Part shown: positions 17,330-26,496 of the stretch, piece after piece | Layout: each line of letters starts with the position of its first letter | Position numbering within the stretch: position 1 is the stretch's first letter | Source of the DNA: an uncultured Acetatifactor sp. | GTDB taxonomy: Bacteria; Bacillota; Clostridia; Lachnospirales; Lachnospiraceae | Length of the DNA stretch: 64,000 nt | Direction of reading: 5' to 3' | Assembly: GCA_910584375.1 (NCBI GenBank) | Contig: CAJUAH010000004.1 | Coordinates: 1 to 64,000 of the forward strand | The notes under the pieces: generated by a model | Databases searched by the model: none | Told to the model about the DNA's origin: nothing | What the model saw: the letters and a program-made list of their open reading frames with translations, nothing else | Position numbers and translations under genes: made by a program

Positions 17330-18199
17330 ATGGCATATAAAGGACATCGCATCAATCCAACCAGATTTGAGAAGAGCCAGATCAAGATCATCGTGATCCT
17401 GCTGCCTCTGGTGATCTTCATGGCGTTACCTATTCTGTTTATTATTAACCATGCGTTTAAGCCCATGGAAGAGCTGTTCGCGTTTCCTCCTACCTTTTTT
17501 GTGCGGAACGCCACGCTGGAGAACTTTGAGAGTCTGATCAAGGCCAGCCGCACCTCGGGTATTCCCATGAGCCGCTATGTGTTCAACAGCCTGATCGTAA
17601 CGCTGGTAACAATATTTTTATCCCTGCTGCTGACTACCTGCGCGGCCTTCGCGCTGTCCAAGATCAAGTTCAAGGCCAAGAACACACTGCTGAACATCAA
17701 CCAGACCGCTATCATGTTCGTGGCAACCGCCGTGCTGATTCCCAGATATCTGGTTATCAGCAAGACCGGTATGGTGGACAGCTATCTGGCCCATATTCTG
17801 CCGCTGGTGGCCATGCCTGTGGCGCTGTTTCTGGTGAAACAGTTCGTGGATCAGGTACCTGACTCCCTGATGGAGGCGGCCTATATGGACGGCGCCACAG
17901 ACTGGCAGGTATATCTGAAGATCATCATTCCCATGATAAAGCCCGCCATCGCTACGGCTGCCATTCTGGTATTCCAACAGGTTTGGACCAATATGGAGAC
18001 GTCTAATTATTTTGTGAACGACGACAGCATGAAGACGCTGACATTTTACATGAACACGCTGGCTAACGCCAACAACACCGTGGCCGGACAGGGTATGGCG
18101 GCGGCGGCGTCCCTGATCATGTTTATTCCCAATCTGGTACTGTTTATCATATTGCAGAAGAATGTCATGAACACCATGGCACACTCCGGCATCAAGTAA
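17330..18199 (+). CDS. ABC sugar transporter permease (MalG-like)
   Basis: A 289-residue membrane protein with six predicted helices and the EAA loop EAAYMDGATDWQVYLKIIIP followed by MIKP (~180-205). It is the second half of the heterodimeric channel formed with the preceding gene. AAAGGAGG lies 8-10 nt before the ATG. The next gene starts about 20 bp after its stop, within the same operon. Confidence 0.9.
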   Translation: MAYKGHRINPTRFEKSQIKIIVILLPLVIFMALPILFIINHAFKPMEELFAFPPTFFVRNATLENFESLIKASRTSGIPMSRYVFNSLIVTLVTIFLSLLLTTCAAFALSKIKFKAKNTLLNINQTAIMFVATAVLIPRYLVISKTGMVDSYLAHILPLVAMPVALFLVKQFVDQVPDSLMEAAYMDGATDWQVYLKIIIPMIKPAIATAAILVFQQVWTNMETSNYFVNDDSMKTLTFYMNTLANANNTVAGQGMAAAASLIMFIPNLVLFIILQKNVMNTMAHSGIK

Positions 18200-18219
18200 A
18201 GGAAAAGGTGAGAAAAGAA

Positions 18220-20271
18220 ATGAAAAAGATGAAAAAGCATTTCAAACGGATAGCCTTAAGCCTTTGCGTAGCGGCGCTGCTGCTGGGCAGCGTGCTCTCC
18301 GCGGGAGCGGACGCTCCTTACAAGACCTTTACTTTTGACGGCTATGGCTATATGATCCAGACGCAGACGGCATATCTGCCCTACGAGACCATCACCAAAT
18401 TTGACGACGAGGCGCTGAGCGGCCCCAGCGATCTGCATGTGACGGACGAGGGCAGGATCTATGTGGCGGATACCGGCAATGCCCGGGTGGTAGTGGGCGA
18501 TCTGGAGGGCAATCTGCTGCAGACCATCGGCGAGGGTACGCTGGTATCTCCCCGGGGCATATTTGTGACGGAAAAAGGACATGTGTATGTGGCTGACCGG
18601 GACGCGGAGGCGGTGTTTGAGTTTGACGCGGACGGACAGCTGTTAAACCGCTACGGCAAGCCGGATTCCCCGCTGTACGGGGAGGCGCTCAGTTTCCTGC
18701 CTATCAAGCTGGTGGTCAACGACGCGGGCATCATGTATGTGATCTGCGAGTCCAACACCAACGGCATCGTGGAGATCTCTCCCATAGACGGCGGAACTTT
18801 TCTGGGATATTTCGGCACCAATATGGCGTCCAGCTCTCCCATGATCATCATCCGCAGGATGCTGGCCACCAAGGCCCAGAGGGCAAAAATGGTCTCCAAC
18901 ATCCCCTCCACTCCCGACAACCTGTGTATCGACAGCAAGGGCCTGATCTATACGGTGACAAGGGGTGAAGAGGAAAATACATTAAAGCGGCTGAATATCG
19001 CCGGTAAGAATGTGATCGAGCCGGATACCTACGACGAGATACCGGCGGCCGTAGCCGCGGGCAATCACGACAATGTGTTTATGGTATCCCAACAGGGTTT
19101 TGTGTATGAGTTCAACAGCGAGGGCGAGGCGCTCTTTGTGTTCGGCGGTTCCGATGACGGAACCCAGCGCGTGGGCCTGTGTACGGTGGTCAGCGCCATT
19201 GACGTGGATCTGCAGGACCGGCTGTACATCCTGGATTCCGACAAGGCGCAGATACAGGTCTATGAGCCCACCGAGTTCACCGATCTGCTGCATAAGGCAT
19301 TGAACCTGTATTCCACCGGACGCTATACCGAGAGTAAGGCGCCGCTGGAAGAAGTGCTGAAGATGAACAGCATGTTCGACTATGCCAACATGGCTATGGG
19401 CCGGGCTTATTTCCAGGAAGAGAACTACGAGATGGCACGGTATTACGCCAAGCTGGCCAAGGACTATCAGGGATATTCCGACGCCACCTGGGAAGTGCGT
19501 AACCTGTGGCTGAAAAAATGGATCGTTCCCATCATCTGGGCGATCGTGATCCTCTGGGCGGTGAGTAAGGCGGTAAAAGTCCTGGATAAGAAAAAAGGTA
19601 TCCTGAAACCGCTGCGAAATGCCTCCGAGAGCCTGGGCCAAAACCGGCGCGTCAAAGACTTTAAATATGCCTGGTACTTTATGAGACATCCCATAGACGG
19701 CTGTTACGGCATAGCCAGGGAGGGCAGGGCATCCCTGTTTACGGCCAATATCCTGGTGGTGCTGTTCACTGTGGAATATATGATCAACAAGTACCTGTGC
19801 GGTTTCCTGCAAAAGACCGTGCGGGAAGGACGCTATGAGATATTCTCCGATATCGGTATGGTCGTGGTGGTGCTGCTGGCGCTTACCGCCTGCAACTACC
19901 TGGTGTGTACTATCAACGACGGCGAAGGCACGGTAAAGAAGATCTTCTGTTCCTTTACATACTGCCTGACTCCCTATGTGACTCTGATCCCGGTGATATT
20001 CCTGCTGTCCCATGTGGTGACGGTCAACGAGCAGTTCCTGATCAGCTTTGGCTACTTTGCCATCTATGCCTGGGTGACGGTGCTGTTTGTACTGGCGGTC
20101 AAGGAAGTCAACAACTACACGGCCAAAGAAACCTTCAAGGTTCTGTGTCTGACGGCGTTTACCATATTGATCATGGCACTGTTACTCTTTATCATTTATG
20201 TACTTTGGGCGCAGGTATTTGAATTTATCAGCGCCATCGGCGGAGAGGTGGTGTATCGAATTGGCAATTAA
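18220..20271 (+). CDS. NHL beta-propeller/TPR protein with Yip1-like membrane domain
   Basis: A 683-residue membrane protein. After a signal-anchor (~1-30) comes an extracellular region of NHL-type repeats (~45-370), with units such as LHVTDEGRIYVADTGNARVV and IFVTEKGHVYVADRD. A short TPR-like helical segment (~370-430) is followed by a membrane helix (~435-455), a basic loop, and a Yip1-family domain of five or so helices (~500-683). Propellers of this type bind proteins or sugars. The Yip1 part suggests a membrane scaffold. A GTG at 18208 is possible, but AAGGTGAG fits ATG 18220 better. It lies inside the transporter operon and overlaps the following gene, so it very likely works with the importer. 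Confidence 0.78.
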   Translation: MKKMKKHFKRIALSLCVAALLLGSVLSAGADAPYKTFTFDGYGYMIQTQTAYLPYETITKFDDEALSGPSDLHVTDEGRIYVADTGNARVVVGDLEGNLLQTIGEGTLVSPRGIFVTEKGHVYVADRDAEAVFEFDADGQLLNRYGKPDSPLYGEALSFLPIKLVVNDAGIMYVICESNTNGIVEISPIDGGTFLGYFGTNMASSSPMIIIRRMLATKAQRAKMVSNIPSTPDNLCIDSKGLIYTVTRGEEENTLKRLNIAGKNVIEPDTYDEIPAAVAAGNHDNVFMVSQQGFVYEFNSEGEALFVFGGSDDGTQRVGLCTVVSAIDVDLQDRLYILDSDKAQIQVYEPTEFTDLLHKALNLYSTGRYTESKAPLEEVLKMNSMFDYANMAMGRAYFQEENYEMARYYAKLAKDYQGYSDATWEVRNLWLKKWIVPIIWAIVILWAVSKAVKVLDKKKGILKPLRNASESLGQNRRVKDFKYAWYFMRHPIDGCYGIAREGRASLFTANILVVLFTVEYMINKYLCGFLQKTVREGRYEIFSDIGMVVVVLLALTACNYLVCTINDGEGTVKKIFCSFTYCLTPYVTLIPVIFLLSHVVTVNEQFLISFGYFAIYAWVTVLFVLAVKEVNNYTAKETFKVLCLTAFTILIMALLLFIIYVLWAQVFEFISAIGGEVVYRIGN

Positions 20272-22450
20272 GGGATTGAAAAAAAGTATCTGTATCCTTG
20301 TAGCGGCTTTTCTGCTGGTGCTGTCGATACCGCAGCTACGTCTGACAGCCCGGGCGGCCGGGGATATTCCCGCTGACTACGATAAAGTGGCGGAGAGCGA
20401 GAGCTATGAACTGTACTTATATGAGCCTGCGATGTCCGTCATTTTGAAAAACAAGGCCACGGGGGCGCTCCTTCTGTCCACTCTTTCCCAGGAGGACGAC
20501 AACGGAGCCAACAACAAGACATGGACCGCTTATATGCAGTCAGGCGTGGTACTCAGCGCCATCAAAAATGCCAACGACACCTATCAGGTGGATCTGGTCA
20601 GCTGCGCCAACACCATTGACTACAGCTATGAGAATAACGGTTTTGCCGCAAAGATCTACTGGAAGGAATATGACTTCGGCCTTACGGTGAAGGTTTCCCT
20701 GGAGGGAGACGAACTGGTGGTGGAAGTGCCGGAAGACTCTATCGTGGAGAACGGAACGGATTCCTATATCGGAACGGTGAGCCTTTTCCCCATGCTGGGC
20801 TACAGTTATCTGGATAATCAGGAGGGCTATATGTTCATCCCGGACGGCAACGGCGCTCTGATCTACCTGGACGACAAGGACGGGCGCTATGCCAGCGGCT
20901 ACTCTCAGATGATCTACGGCGCGGACGCGGGCTTTACGGAGTCCACTACAGAGACACTGCTGTGGGGCCGTTACCAGACAGTCAACGAATCGGAAAAAGT
21001 ACTGGCGCCCGTGTTCGGCATGGCCCACACCGACGATCGGCTGGCCTATCTGGCCATTGTGGAGGAGGGCGAGAAAAGGGCGAGTATCGAGGCCCAGCCC
21101 AACGGCGTCATGGTGGATTACAACAGATGTTACGCGCGGTTTTTGCTGCGCCGGACCTATATTCAGCCTCTGAACAATTCCAATTCCGGCACCATGACCA
21201 GCGTGGAAGCGGACAGGACCCACGGCAATCTGAGAGTGCGCTACATACTGCTCTCCGGTGAGGAAGCGGGATACTCGGGCATGGCGGTGGCATACCGGGA
21301 TTACCTGCTGGACAATAATATGATCCAGCGCCGGGACAACAGTTATAAGACCCGGGTGGATTTCCTGGGGACGGACAGAGAGGAATTCCTGATCTCCACC
21401 AGAGCGGTGGTCATGACGGATGTGGACCAGGTGCGCGAGATCTTCGGAGAACTGCAAAGCGCCGGTGTGAATACGCTGCTGAGCATCTACAAGGGATGGC
21501 AGAAAGGCGGTATGTACCAGATTCCCATCAGCAAATACAAGGCGGACGGGAAGATCGGCGGAACGGGAGCGCTGACGGATCTGATCAGGGATTCGGAGGC
21601 CGTGGGCTATGAGGTTTACCTGTACAACGAAGCACTGAGAGCCAATCCCGCGGAGAGCAATACCACCTTTACTATTGTGAAAAAGGTAAACAAGAGACGG
21701 CTGGAGATCCAGACCAGAGACTATGTATACGATACCTTCAACTATCTGCTGCCTACCAGAAGCGATAACAATCTGGATAAGTTCGTCAAGAGTTATATCT
21801 CTAAGGGCGTCGACAATCTGGCGGTTGCAGGCATTACAGGCAATCTGTTCTCCTACAGCTACAGCGGAGGGTATTATGACAGGCTGTATACGGCGGACAT
21901 CTATGAAAACAGCATTGCGGATATATCCGGACAGACCAGCCTGATCCTGGAGAAACCTTTTGCCTACCTGTGGAATTACACCGAGGCCATGATCGATATG
22001 CCGCTGGGCACATCCGATTTTATGTATGAGGATGAGGAAGTACCCTTCTTTTCCATTGTACTTAAAGGCATCGTTCCCATGTACTCGGAGTATGTGAACT
22101 TTGAGGCCAACAAGCAGGAGTTTCGGCTGCAGATGATAGAGTCCGGGGTATATCCCTCCTTCTATCTGACCTATGAGGATTCGGCGGATCTGATCTATAC
22201 CAATTCCGCCGATCTGTACAGCACCAAATATTCCTCCTACAAGGATACCATCATAGAGTATGACGCGGACTTCCGACAGGTGGCGGCGCTGACAGGGGAC
22301 GCCATGATCGTCAGCCATGAGAGACTGGCGGAGGGCGTAAACAAGGTAACCTATGACAACGGCGTAGTGATCTATGTCAACTACAACCAGGACGCAGTGA
22401 CAGTGGACGGCGTGACCATTGATGGTTTGTCCTATAAGGCAGGTGAGTGA
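20261..22450 (+). CDS. DUF5696-like secreted protein with barrel-like C-terminal half
   Basis: A 729-residue exported protein with a signal peptide (MAIKGLKKSICILVAAFLLV, cleavage near ARA-AG). The first half (~35-350) is beta-rich. The second half (~375-640), with NTLLSIYKGWQKGGMYQIP and SDNNLDKFVKSYISKGVDNL, reads like a (beta/alpha)8 barrel similar to glycosidases, matching what I recall of the DUF5696 family. I see no certain catalytic acid pair, so enzymatic activity is an inference. The start is TTG 20261, after GGAGAGG (20242-20248). Translation initiates inside the end of the preceding gene (11-bp overlap). Its stop overlaps the next ATG (TGATG at 22448-22452), indicating tight coupling. 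Confidence 0.7.
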   Translation: MAIKGLKKSICILVAAFLLVLSIPQLRLTARAAGDIPADYDKVAESESYELYLYEPAMSVILKNKATGALLLSTLSQEDDNGANNKTWTAYMQSGVVLSAIKNANDTYQVDLVSCANTIDYSYENNGFAAKIYWKEYDFGLTVKVSLEGDELVVEVPEDSIVENGTDSYIGTVSLFPMLGYSYLDNQEGYMFIPDGNGALIYLDDKDGRYASGYSQMIYGADAGFTESTTETLLWGRYQTVNESEKVLAPVFGMAHTDDRLAYLAIVEEGEKRASIEAQPNGVMVDYNRCYARFLLRRTYIQPLNNSNSGTMTSVEADRTHGNLRVRYILLSGEEAGYSGMAVAYRDYLLDNNMIQRRDNSYKTRVDFLGTDREEFLISTRAVVMTDVDQVREIFGELQSAGVNTLLSIYKGWQKGGMYQIPISKYKADGKIGGTGALTDLIRDSEAVGYEVYLYNEALRANPAESNTTFTIVKKVNKRRLEIQTRDYVYDTFNYLLPTRSDNNLDKFVKSYISKGVDNLAVAGITGNLFSYSYSGGYYDRLYTADIYENSIADISGQTSLILEKPFAYLWNYTEAMIDMPLGTSDFMYEDEEVPFFSIVLKGIVPMYSEYVNFEANKQEFRLQMIESGVYPSFYLTYEDSADLIYTNSADLYSTKYSSYKDTIIEYDADFRQVAALTGDAMIVSHERLAEGVNKVTYDNGVVIYVNYNQDAVTVDGVTIDGLSYKAGE

Positions 22451-23514
22451 TGGCGATGAGTAAAGAGAGCAGAAAAGAAAAAAAGGCGAAAGTGAAAATC
22501 AAGCCCGGGCGTCTGGCCCGGCGGGAAGCCATCACCGGACTGATCTTTGTAAGCCCCTGGATCATCGGCGCGGCTATCTTTCTGATCTACACCATGGGCA
22601 GCTCTTTCTGGTACGGCCTAAACAATATCCGTATCACACCCATGGGCAAGAACTTTAATTTTGTGGGCCTGGGCAACTACACCCAGATCCTGCTGGTGGA
22701 TACGGACTTTACGCCCCAGCTGATGCAGTACCTGTTCAGCACCATCATATCGGTGCCGGTGATCGTGGTGTTTGCGTTGATCATCGCGATACTGCTCAAC
22801 GGCAATATCCGCTGCAAAGGATTTTTCCGGCTGATCTTCTTTCTGCCGGTGATCGTGGTCAGCGGCCCGGTGATGGGTATGCTGGCGGATCAGGGCGCGG
22901 CGACCATCTCCACCATCGACACCCAGGCCATAGGCAACGCGATCTCGGGTTTTCTGCCCCGGTCCCTTGCCAGCAGTATCACGGAGCTGTTCAGCAATAT
23001 GATTACGATCCTGTGGTACTCCGGGGTACAGATCCTGATTTTCCTGTCCGCGCTGCAAAAGATCGACAGCTCCATGTATGAGGCGGCGCAGATCGACGGT
23101 GGCTCCGGATGGGAGTGTTTCTGGAAGATTACGCTGCCCACCATCAAACCCATGATCCTGCTGAACGTGGTATATACGGTGGTGTTTATCTCCGGCAACG
23201 AGCAGAATTCCATCATCACGCTGATCCAGGACTCCATGTTTTCGGGGACCAAGGAGAAGGGATACGGTTACGCGTCCGCCATGGCGTGGCTCTATTCCGT
23301 GGTGGTGGTCCTGATCGTGGTGCTGTTTGCGGTGCTGCTGATGGCCCGTAAGGATATATATGAACGCCAGGTGAAACGGGCGAAACGGGAGAGGAAGAAA
23401 GAGGCAAGAAATGTCAAACGTATAGAAAGGAGGGGAATCCGCAATGCCAAAAAGATTGAAAAAGCAAGGAAAAAGCATAAATACTCAACCTATGACGGCT
23501 CTGGAGATTACTAG
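22450..23514 (+). CDS. ABC sugar transporter permease (second pair, MalF-like)
   Basis: A 354-residue membrane protein with six predicted helices and the EAA loop EAAQIDGGSGWECFWKITLP then TIKP (~215-240). It has a basic N-terminus and an unusually long, Lys/Arg-rich C-terminal tail of about 50 residues (~305-354). The ATG overlaps the stop of the DUF5696 gene, and its own 3' end overlaps the next gene by 71 bp. The ribosome site of that next gene (AAAGGAGGGG) is encoded within this tail. It forms the second permease pair of the cluster. Confidence 0.88.
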   Translation: MAMSKESRKEKKAKVKIKPGRLARREAITGLIFVSPWIIGAAIFLIYTMGSSFWYGLNNIRITPMGKNFNFVGLGNYTQILLVDTDFTPQLMQYLFSTIISVPVIVVFALIIAILLNGNIRCKGFFRLIFFLPVIVVSGPVMGMLADQGAATISTIDTQAIGNAISGFLPRSLASSITELFSNMITILWYSGVQILIFLSALQKIDSSMYEAAQIDGGSGWECFWKITLPTIKPMILLNVVYTVVFISGNEQNSIITLIQDSMFSGTKEKGYGYASAMAWLYSVVVVLIVVLFAVLLMARKDIYERQVKRAKRERKKEARNVKRIERRGIRNAKKIEKARKKHKYSTYDGSGDY

Positions 23515-24535
23515 AAGTAACTCCGAGATTACTAAAAGTAACTCCGAGACCAAGGCTGTTGCAAAGGAAAAGTGGAACTGGAAACCCCATAAGCTTACGG
23601 ACGTAGAGAAGGACCGGATCAAAAAGTTCTTTATGGGCTCCAGGGAAAAAGAGGGATTCCTGAAACAGTTTGTAGTCTATGCCCTGCTGATCTGCATTGG
23701 ATTCATCTACCTGTATCCGATCCTGTATATGCTCAGCAGCTCCCTGATGACGCTGGACGATCTGCTGGATTCCTCCATCAACTGGATCCCCAGCAGCCTT
23801 AACTTCAAAAACTATGCCCAGGCCGGTTCCAGCATGAATTTCTGGCCGGTGCTGGGACTGAGCATCGTCATAGCGGGCGTTCCCACGCTGCTGAACGTGC
23901 TGTCCTGCTCCGTCGTGGGCTATGGACTGGCGAGATTTGAGTTTCCGGGCAAGAAGATCATGATGGGCATCATCATCTTTACCTTTATCCTGCCCAGCCA
24001 GGTGACGATGATCCCCACCTATGTGTTGTACTCGAACCTGAAGATACTCAGCACGCTGTGGGCTTTTGTGGTGCCTTCGCTGCTGGCGCAGGGCATCAAT
24101 GCCTCCATCTTTATCCTGATATTCTATCAGTTCTTCAAGCAGGTGCCCAAAGTGCTGATAGAGGCGGCGCAGATCGACGGCGCGGGATACTTTAAGTCCT
24201 TTGTGCGGATATCTCTGCCCTCCGCGGCACCGGCCATACTTACGGTGTTCCTGTTCTCCTTTGTGTGGTATTGGAACAACTCTTACCTGACCCGGATGTA
24301 CGTGTCCGGTGTCATGACACAGTCTAAATGGACCACATTGGTGGTACAGCTGCAGAAGTTCGCGGCCAATTATAACAGCTATGCCCAGACGGAAGCCAGC
24401 GGGGCGGTCACTCTCAACGAATCCATCAGTATGGCGGGAACCATGCTCAGTATCCTGCCCATCCTGCTTATGTATTTCGTACTTCAGAGATATTTCGTGG
24501 AGAGTATCGACCGGGTGGGTATCACGGGAGAGTGA
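23444..24535 (+). CDS. ABC sugar transporter permease (second pair, MalG-like)
   Basis: A 363-residue membrane protein with six predicted helices and the EAA loop EAAQIDGAGYFKSFVRISLP (~245). About 75 hydrophilic residues precede the first helix, including a doubled ITRSNSE/ITKSNSE motif encoded by an imperfect 21-bp direct repeat. AAAGGAGGGG at 23427-23436 fixes ATG 23444, inside the upstream permease gene. This is the last gene before a strong terminator at 24644. Confidence 0.88.
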   Translation: MPKRLKKQGKSINTQPMTALEITRSNSEITKSNSETKAVAKEKWNWKPHKLTDVEKDRIKKFFMGSREKEGFLKQFVVYALLICIGFIYLYPILYMLSSSLMTLDDLLDSSINWIPSSLNFKNYAQAGSSMNFWPVLGLSIVIAGVPTLLNVLSCSVVGYGLARFEFPGKKIMMGIIIFTFILPSQVTMIPTYVLYSNLKILSTLWAFVVPSLLAQGINASIFILIFYQFFKQVPKVLIEAAQIDGAGYFKSFVRISLPSAAPAILTVFLFSFVWYWNNSYLTRMYVSGVMTQSKWTTLVVQLQKFAANYNSYAQTEASGAVTLNESISMAGTMLSILPILLMYFVLQRYFVESIDRVGITGE

Positions 24536-24643
24536 TCTCCGCCAGTGACAATATCCCTTTGGCTGTCTGACAGAGTAGGAAGTATGGTTAGTATTTGCTG
24601 ACGAAAACGTTTAATAGATTTAGTTCCATACAGATTCACTGGA

Positions 24644-24684
24644 GAAGGTGCTGAAATATTTCACAATTTCAGCACCTTCTTTTA
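24644..24684 (+). terminator. Intrinsic terminator of the transporter operon
   Basis: A perfect 14-bp stem (24644-24657 with 24666-24679), 8-nt loop, then TTTTAGTTAG and further T runs. It separates the first operon from the second binding-protein gene. The 100 bp before it holds only an AAAACGTTT-type, cre-like sequence near 24605, which I do not rely on. Confidence 0.85.
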
Positions 24685-24709
24685 GTTAGTTTTTCATAAA
24701 ATTTTATTT

Positions 24710-24738
24710 TTGACTAAATAAGTTAAGTTTTTTATATA
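24710..24738 (+). promoter_or_regulatory. Promoter of the second binding-protein operon
   Basis: TTGACT (24710-24715), a 17-bp spacer and TATATA (24733-24738), giving a leader of about 80 nt. Confidence 0.6.
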
Positions 24739-24823
24739 AAAGATATGGATTTTTTCTGCGGAGTATGATATAAATGTGTATAGAAAAGATTAGAACGCTT
24801 TCATGGCAAAAAGGAGGAAAAGT

Positions 24824-26404
24824 ATGAAAAAGAGAAACAGGCTTTTGGCTTTGCTGCTGTCTGCTGCCATGGTGGCCGGTATGGCCGGATGCGGCAACGA
24901 GAGCGGTAATGCCGGAGACGCGGGAAGCGGCAGCGAAGGCGGTCAGGAGAGAGCGGAAGAGGTGGTGATTAACGGGATTACCTACCACCCGGCGGCCGAC
25001 CTGACCCATGACAACATCGAGTTGACCTATTTCCATTTTGATCAGGATGAGACGGTAAAATATCTGGCGGACAGATTTATGGAGCTGTACCCCAACATCA
25101 AGGTTAATGCCGTGTATGAGAATGTGGCTACATACAATACCACGTTGAACACGTTGGTGAGCAACGGCAACGCCCCGGATTGCATTATGTATTCCGACGC
25201 GGATTTTGCTCTGTCCAATATGTTGCTGCTGGATGTTTCCGAGTACTGGAACGCGGACCCCGAGACACAGAATCTGGCGGATACCGTGAATGGCGCCGGG
25301 CTGGGCACTTTCCAGACGAGCGGCAGATACGGCGTACCGGTTAAGTTCTTCCCCGGCGTGATGTATGTGGACCGCAATGTGCTGGAGACCCTGAACGTGG
25401 ACGTACCCGGCATGGATTGGACCTGGAGTGAGATGATTCAGCTGATCAAGGATTGTACCGTGCTGGATTCTCCCGACGGTATGGCCTACTATGGACTGGG
25501 CGTTCTGAACAGGCTGGATTCTTATTACGGGATCGCCGCCAGCCAGGATATCATCGGTGAGTTCGGATATAATGGCAAGACCTTTGACCTGAGCGTATGG
25601 GCTGTGGGTGAGCAGGACTTTGCGGATCTGAAACTGGGCGGTTATGTGGCTCCTGTCACCGAGACCCAGGAGATGGAAGACTGGGCGGGCGACTGGGAGG
25701 CATGGTTTGGAGCAACCGGCCATGTGGCCATGTTCTCCGAGGCATTTTGGACCTATCAGGGAACCTGGGCTACGGAAGCCTTTGAACAGTACAATCTGGA
25801 TATCATCCCTTATGTAGTACCGGCAGTGTCCGAGCAGGACGCCACCGCGGATCATCATTCCATCGCTACCATCGACTTCGGCGGTGTGACCACGGGTACA
25901 AAGTATCCCCGCGAGGCGTATGAACTGTTGAAATTTATGAGTTTCGGACTGGACGGCTGGAAGACAAGACTGGAGGCCTATAATGATGAATCCATCGTGA
26001 ACGCGTCCGGCCTGGCTCTGAAATATGACGTTATGCCCGCTCCCATCACCAAGGATGCGGAAATATGGGACAGCTATATCGCCATGTATACCAAGGGCAT
26101 GGATGACGAGCATGTGGCGCATTGGAAAAATTATTTCGCCAGCTGTATGCAGCCCATTCCTTTCGGATGGACCTCCATAGCCGGTTACTGGAACTATTGC
26201 GACGAGTATTTCAACAAGATCGGTATTCATGACAAAGTGGACAGCGGCGCCTCCAAGGCGGCGGACTTTGCCACCGAGGCAACGGAGAAAGCGAATCTGT
26301 ATCACGCCCAGGCCATGATCGATTACTTTGGTCCTGGCGGTTATAATGTGCTGTCCGACGAGGAGATTGCGGCATACGAGCAGCAGATCGCAGACAATTC
26401 ATAA
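24824..26404 (+). CDS. Sugar-binding lipoprotein of an ABC importer
   Basis: A 526-residue family 1 extracellular solute-binding lipoprotein. The signal ends in GMAGC, and a Gly/Ser/Glu-rich linker follows. TYFHFDQDETVKYLADRFME (~68) and FTLSVWAVGEQ-like segments in the second lobe fit sugar receptors. I use ATG 24824 because AAGGAGG (24811-24816) lies just before it; an upstream in-frame ATG at 24803 would be read through that ribosome site. It is encoded directly after the second permease pair but under its own promoter, so it is probably the abundant receptor for one of the two channels. The LamG gene follows after 92 bp. Confidence 0.88.
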   Translation: MKKRNRLLALLLSAAMVAGMAGCGNESGNAGDAGSGSEGGQERAEEVVINGITYHPAADLTHDNIELTYFHFDQDETVKYLADRFMELYPNIKVNAVYENVATYNTTLNTLVSNGNAPDCIMYSDADFALSNMLLLDVSEYWNADPETQNLADTVNGAGLGTFQTSGRYGVPVKFFPGVMYVDRNVLETLNVDVPGMDWTWSEMIQLIKDCTVLDSPDGMAYYGLGVLNRLDSYYGIAASQDIIGEFGYNGKTFDLSVWAVGEQDFADLKLGGYVAPVTETQEMEDWAGDWEAWFGATGHVAMFSEAFWTYQGTWATEAFEQYNLDIIPYVVPAVSEQDATADHHSIATIDFGGVTTGTKYPREAYELLKFMSFGLDGWKTRLEAYNDESIVNASGLALKYDVMPAPITKDAEIWDSYIAMYTKGMDDEHVAHWKNYFASCMQPIPFGWTSIAGYWNYCDEYFNKIGIHDKVDSGASKAADFATEATEKANLYHAQAMIDYFGPGGYNVLSDEEIAAYEQQIADNS

Positions 26405-26496
26405 TGAGATGCTCAGTGATTCAAGGTGCAGAGGGCGTTGTCATGCCCTTTGACATAAAGCCCTGTAGAAGGCGAAAATAGGAGGAGTAAGAGAAT

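Noticed and set aside
24600..24615. cre-like sequence (AAAACGTTT) for carbon catabolite repression
   Set aside because: It matches only the central part of the consensus and lies upstream of a strong terminator rather than at a promoter, so I do not annotate it.
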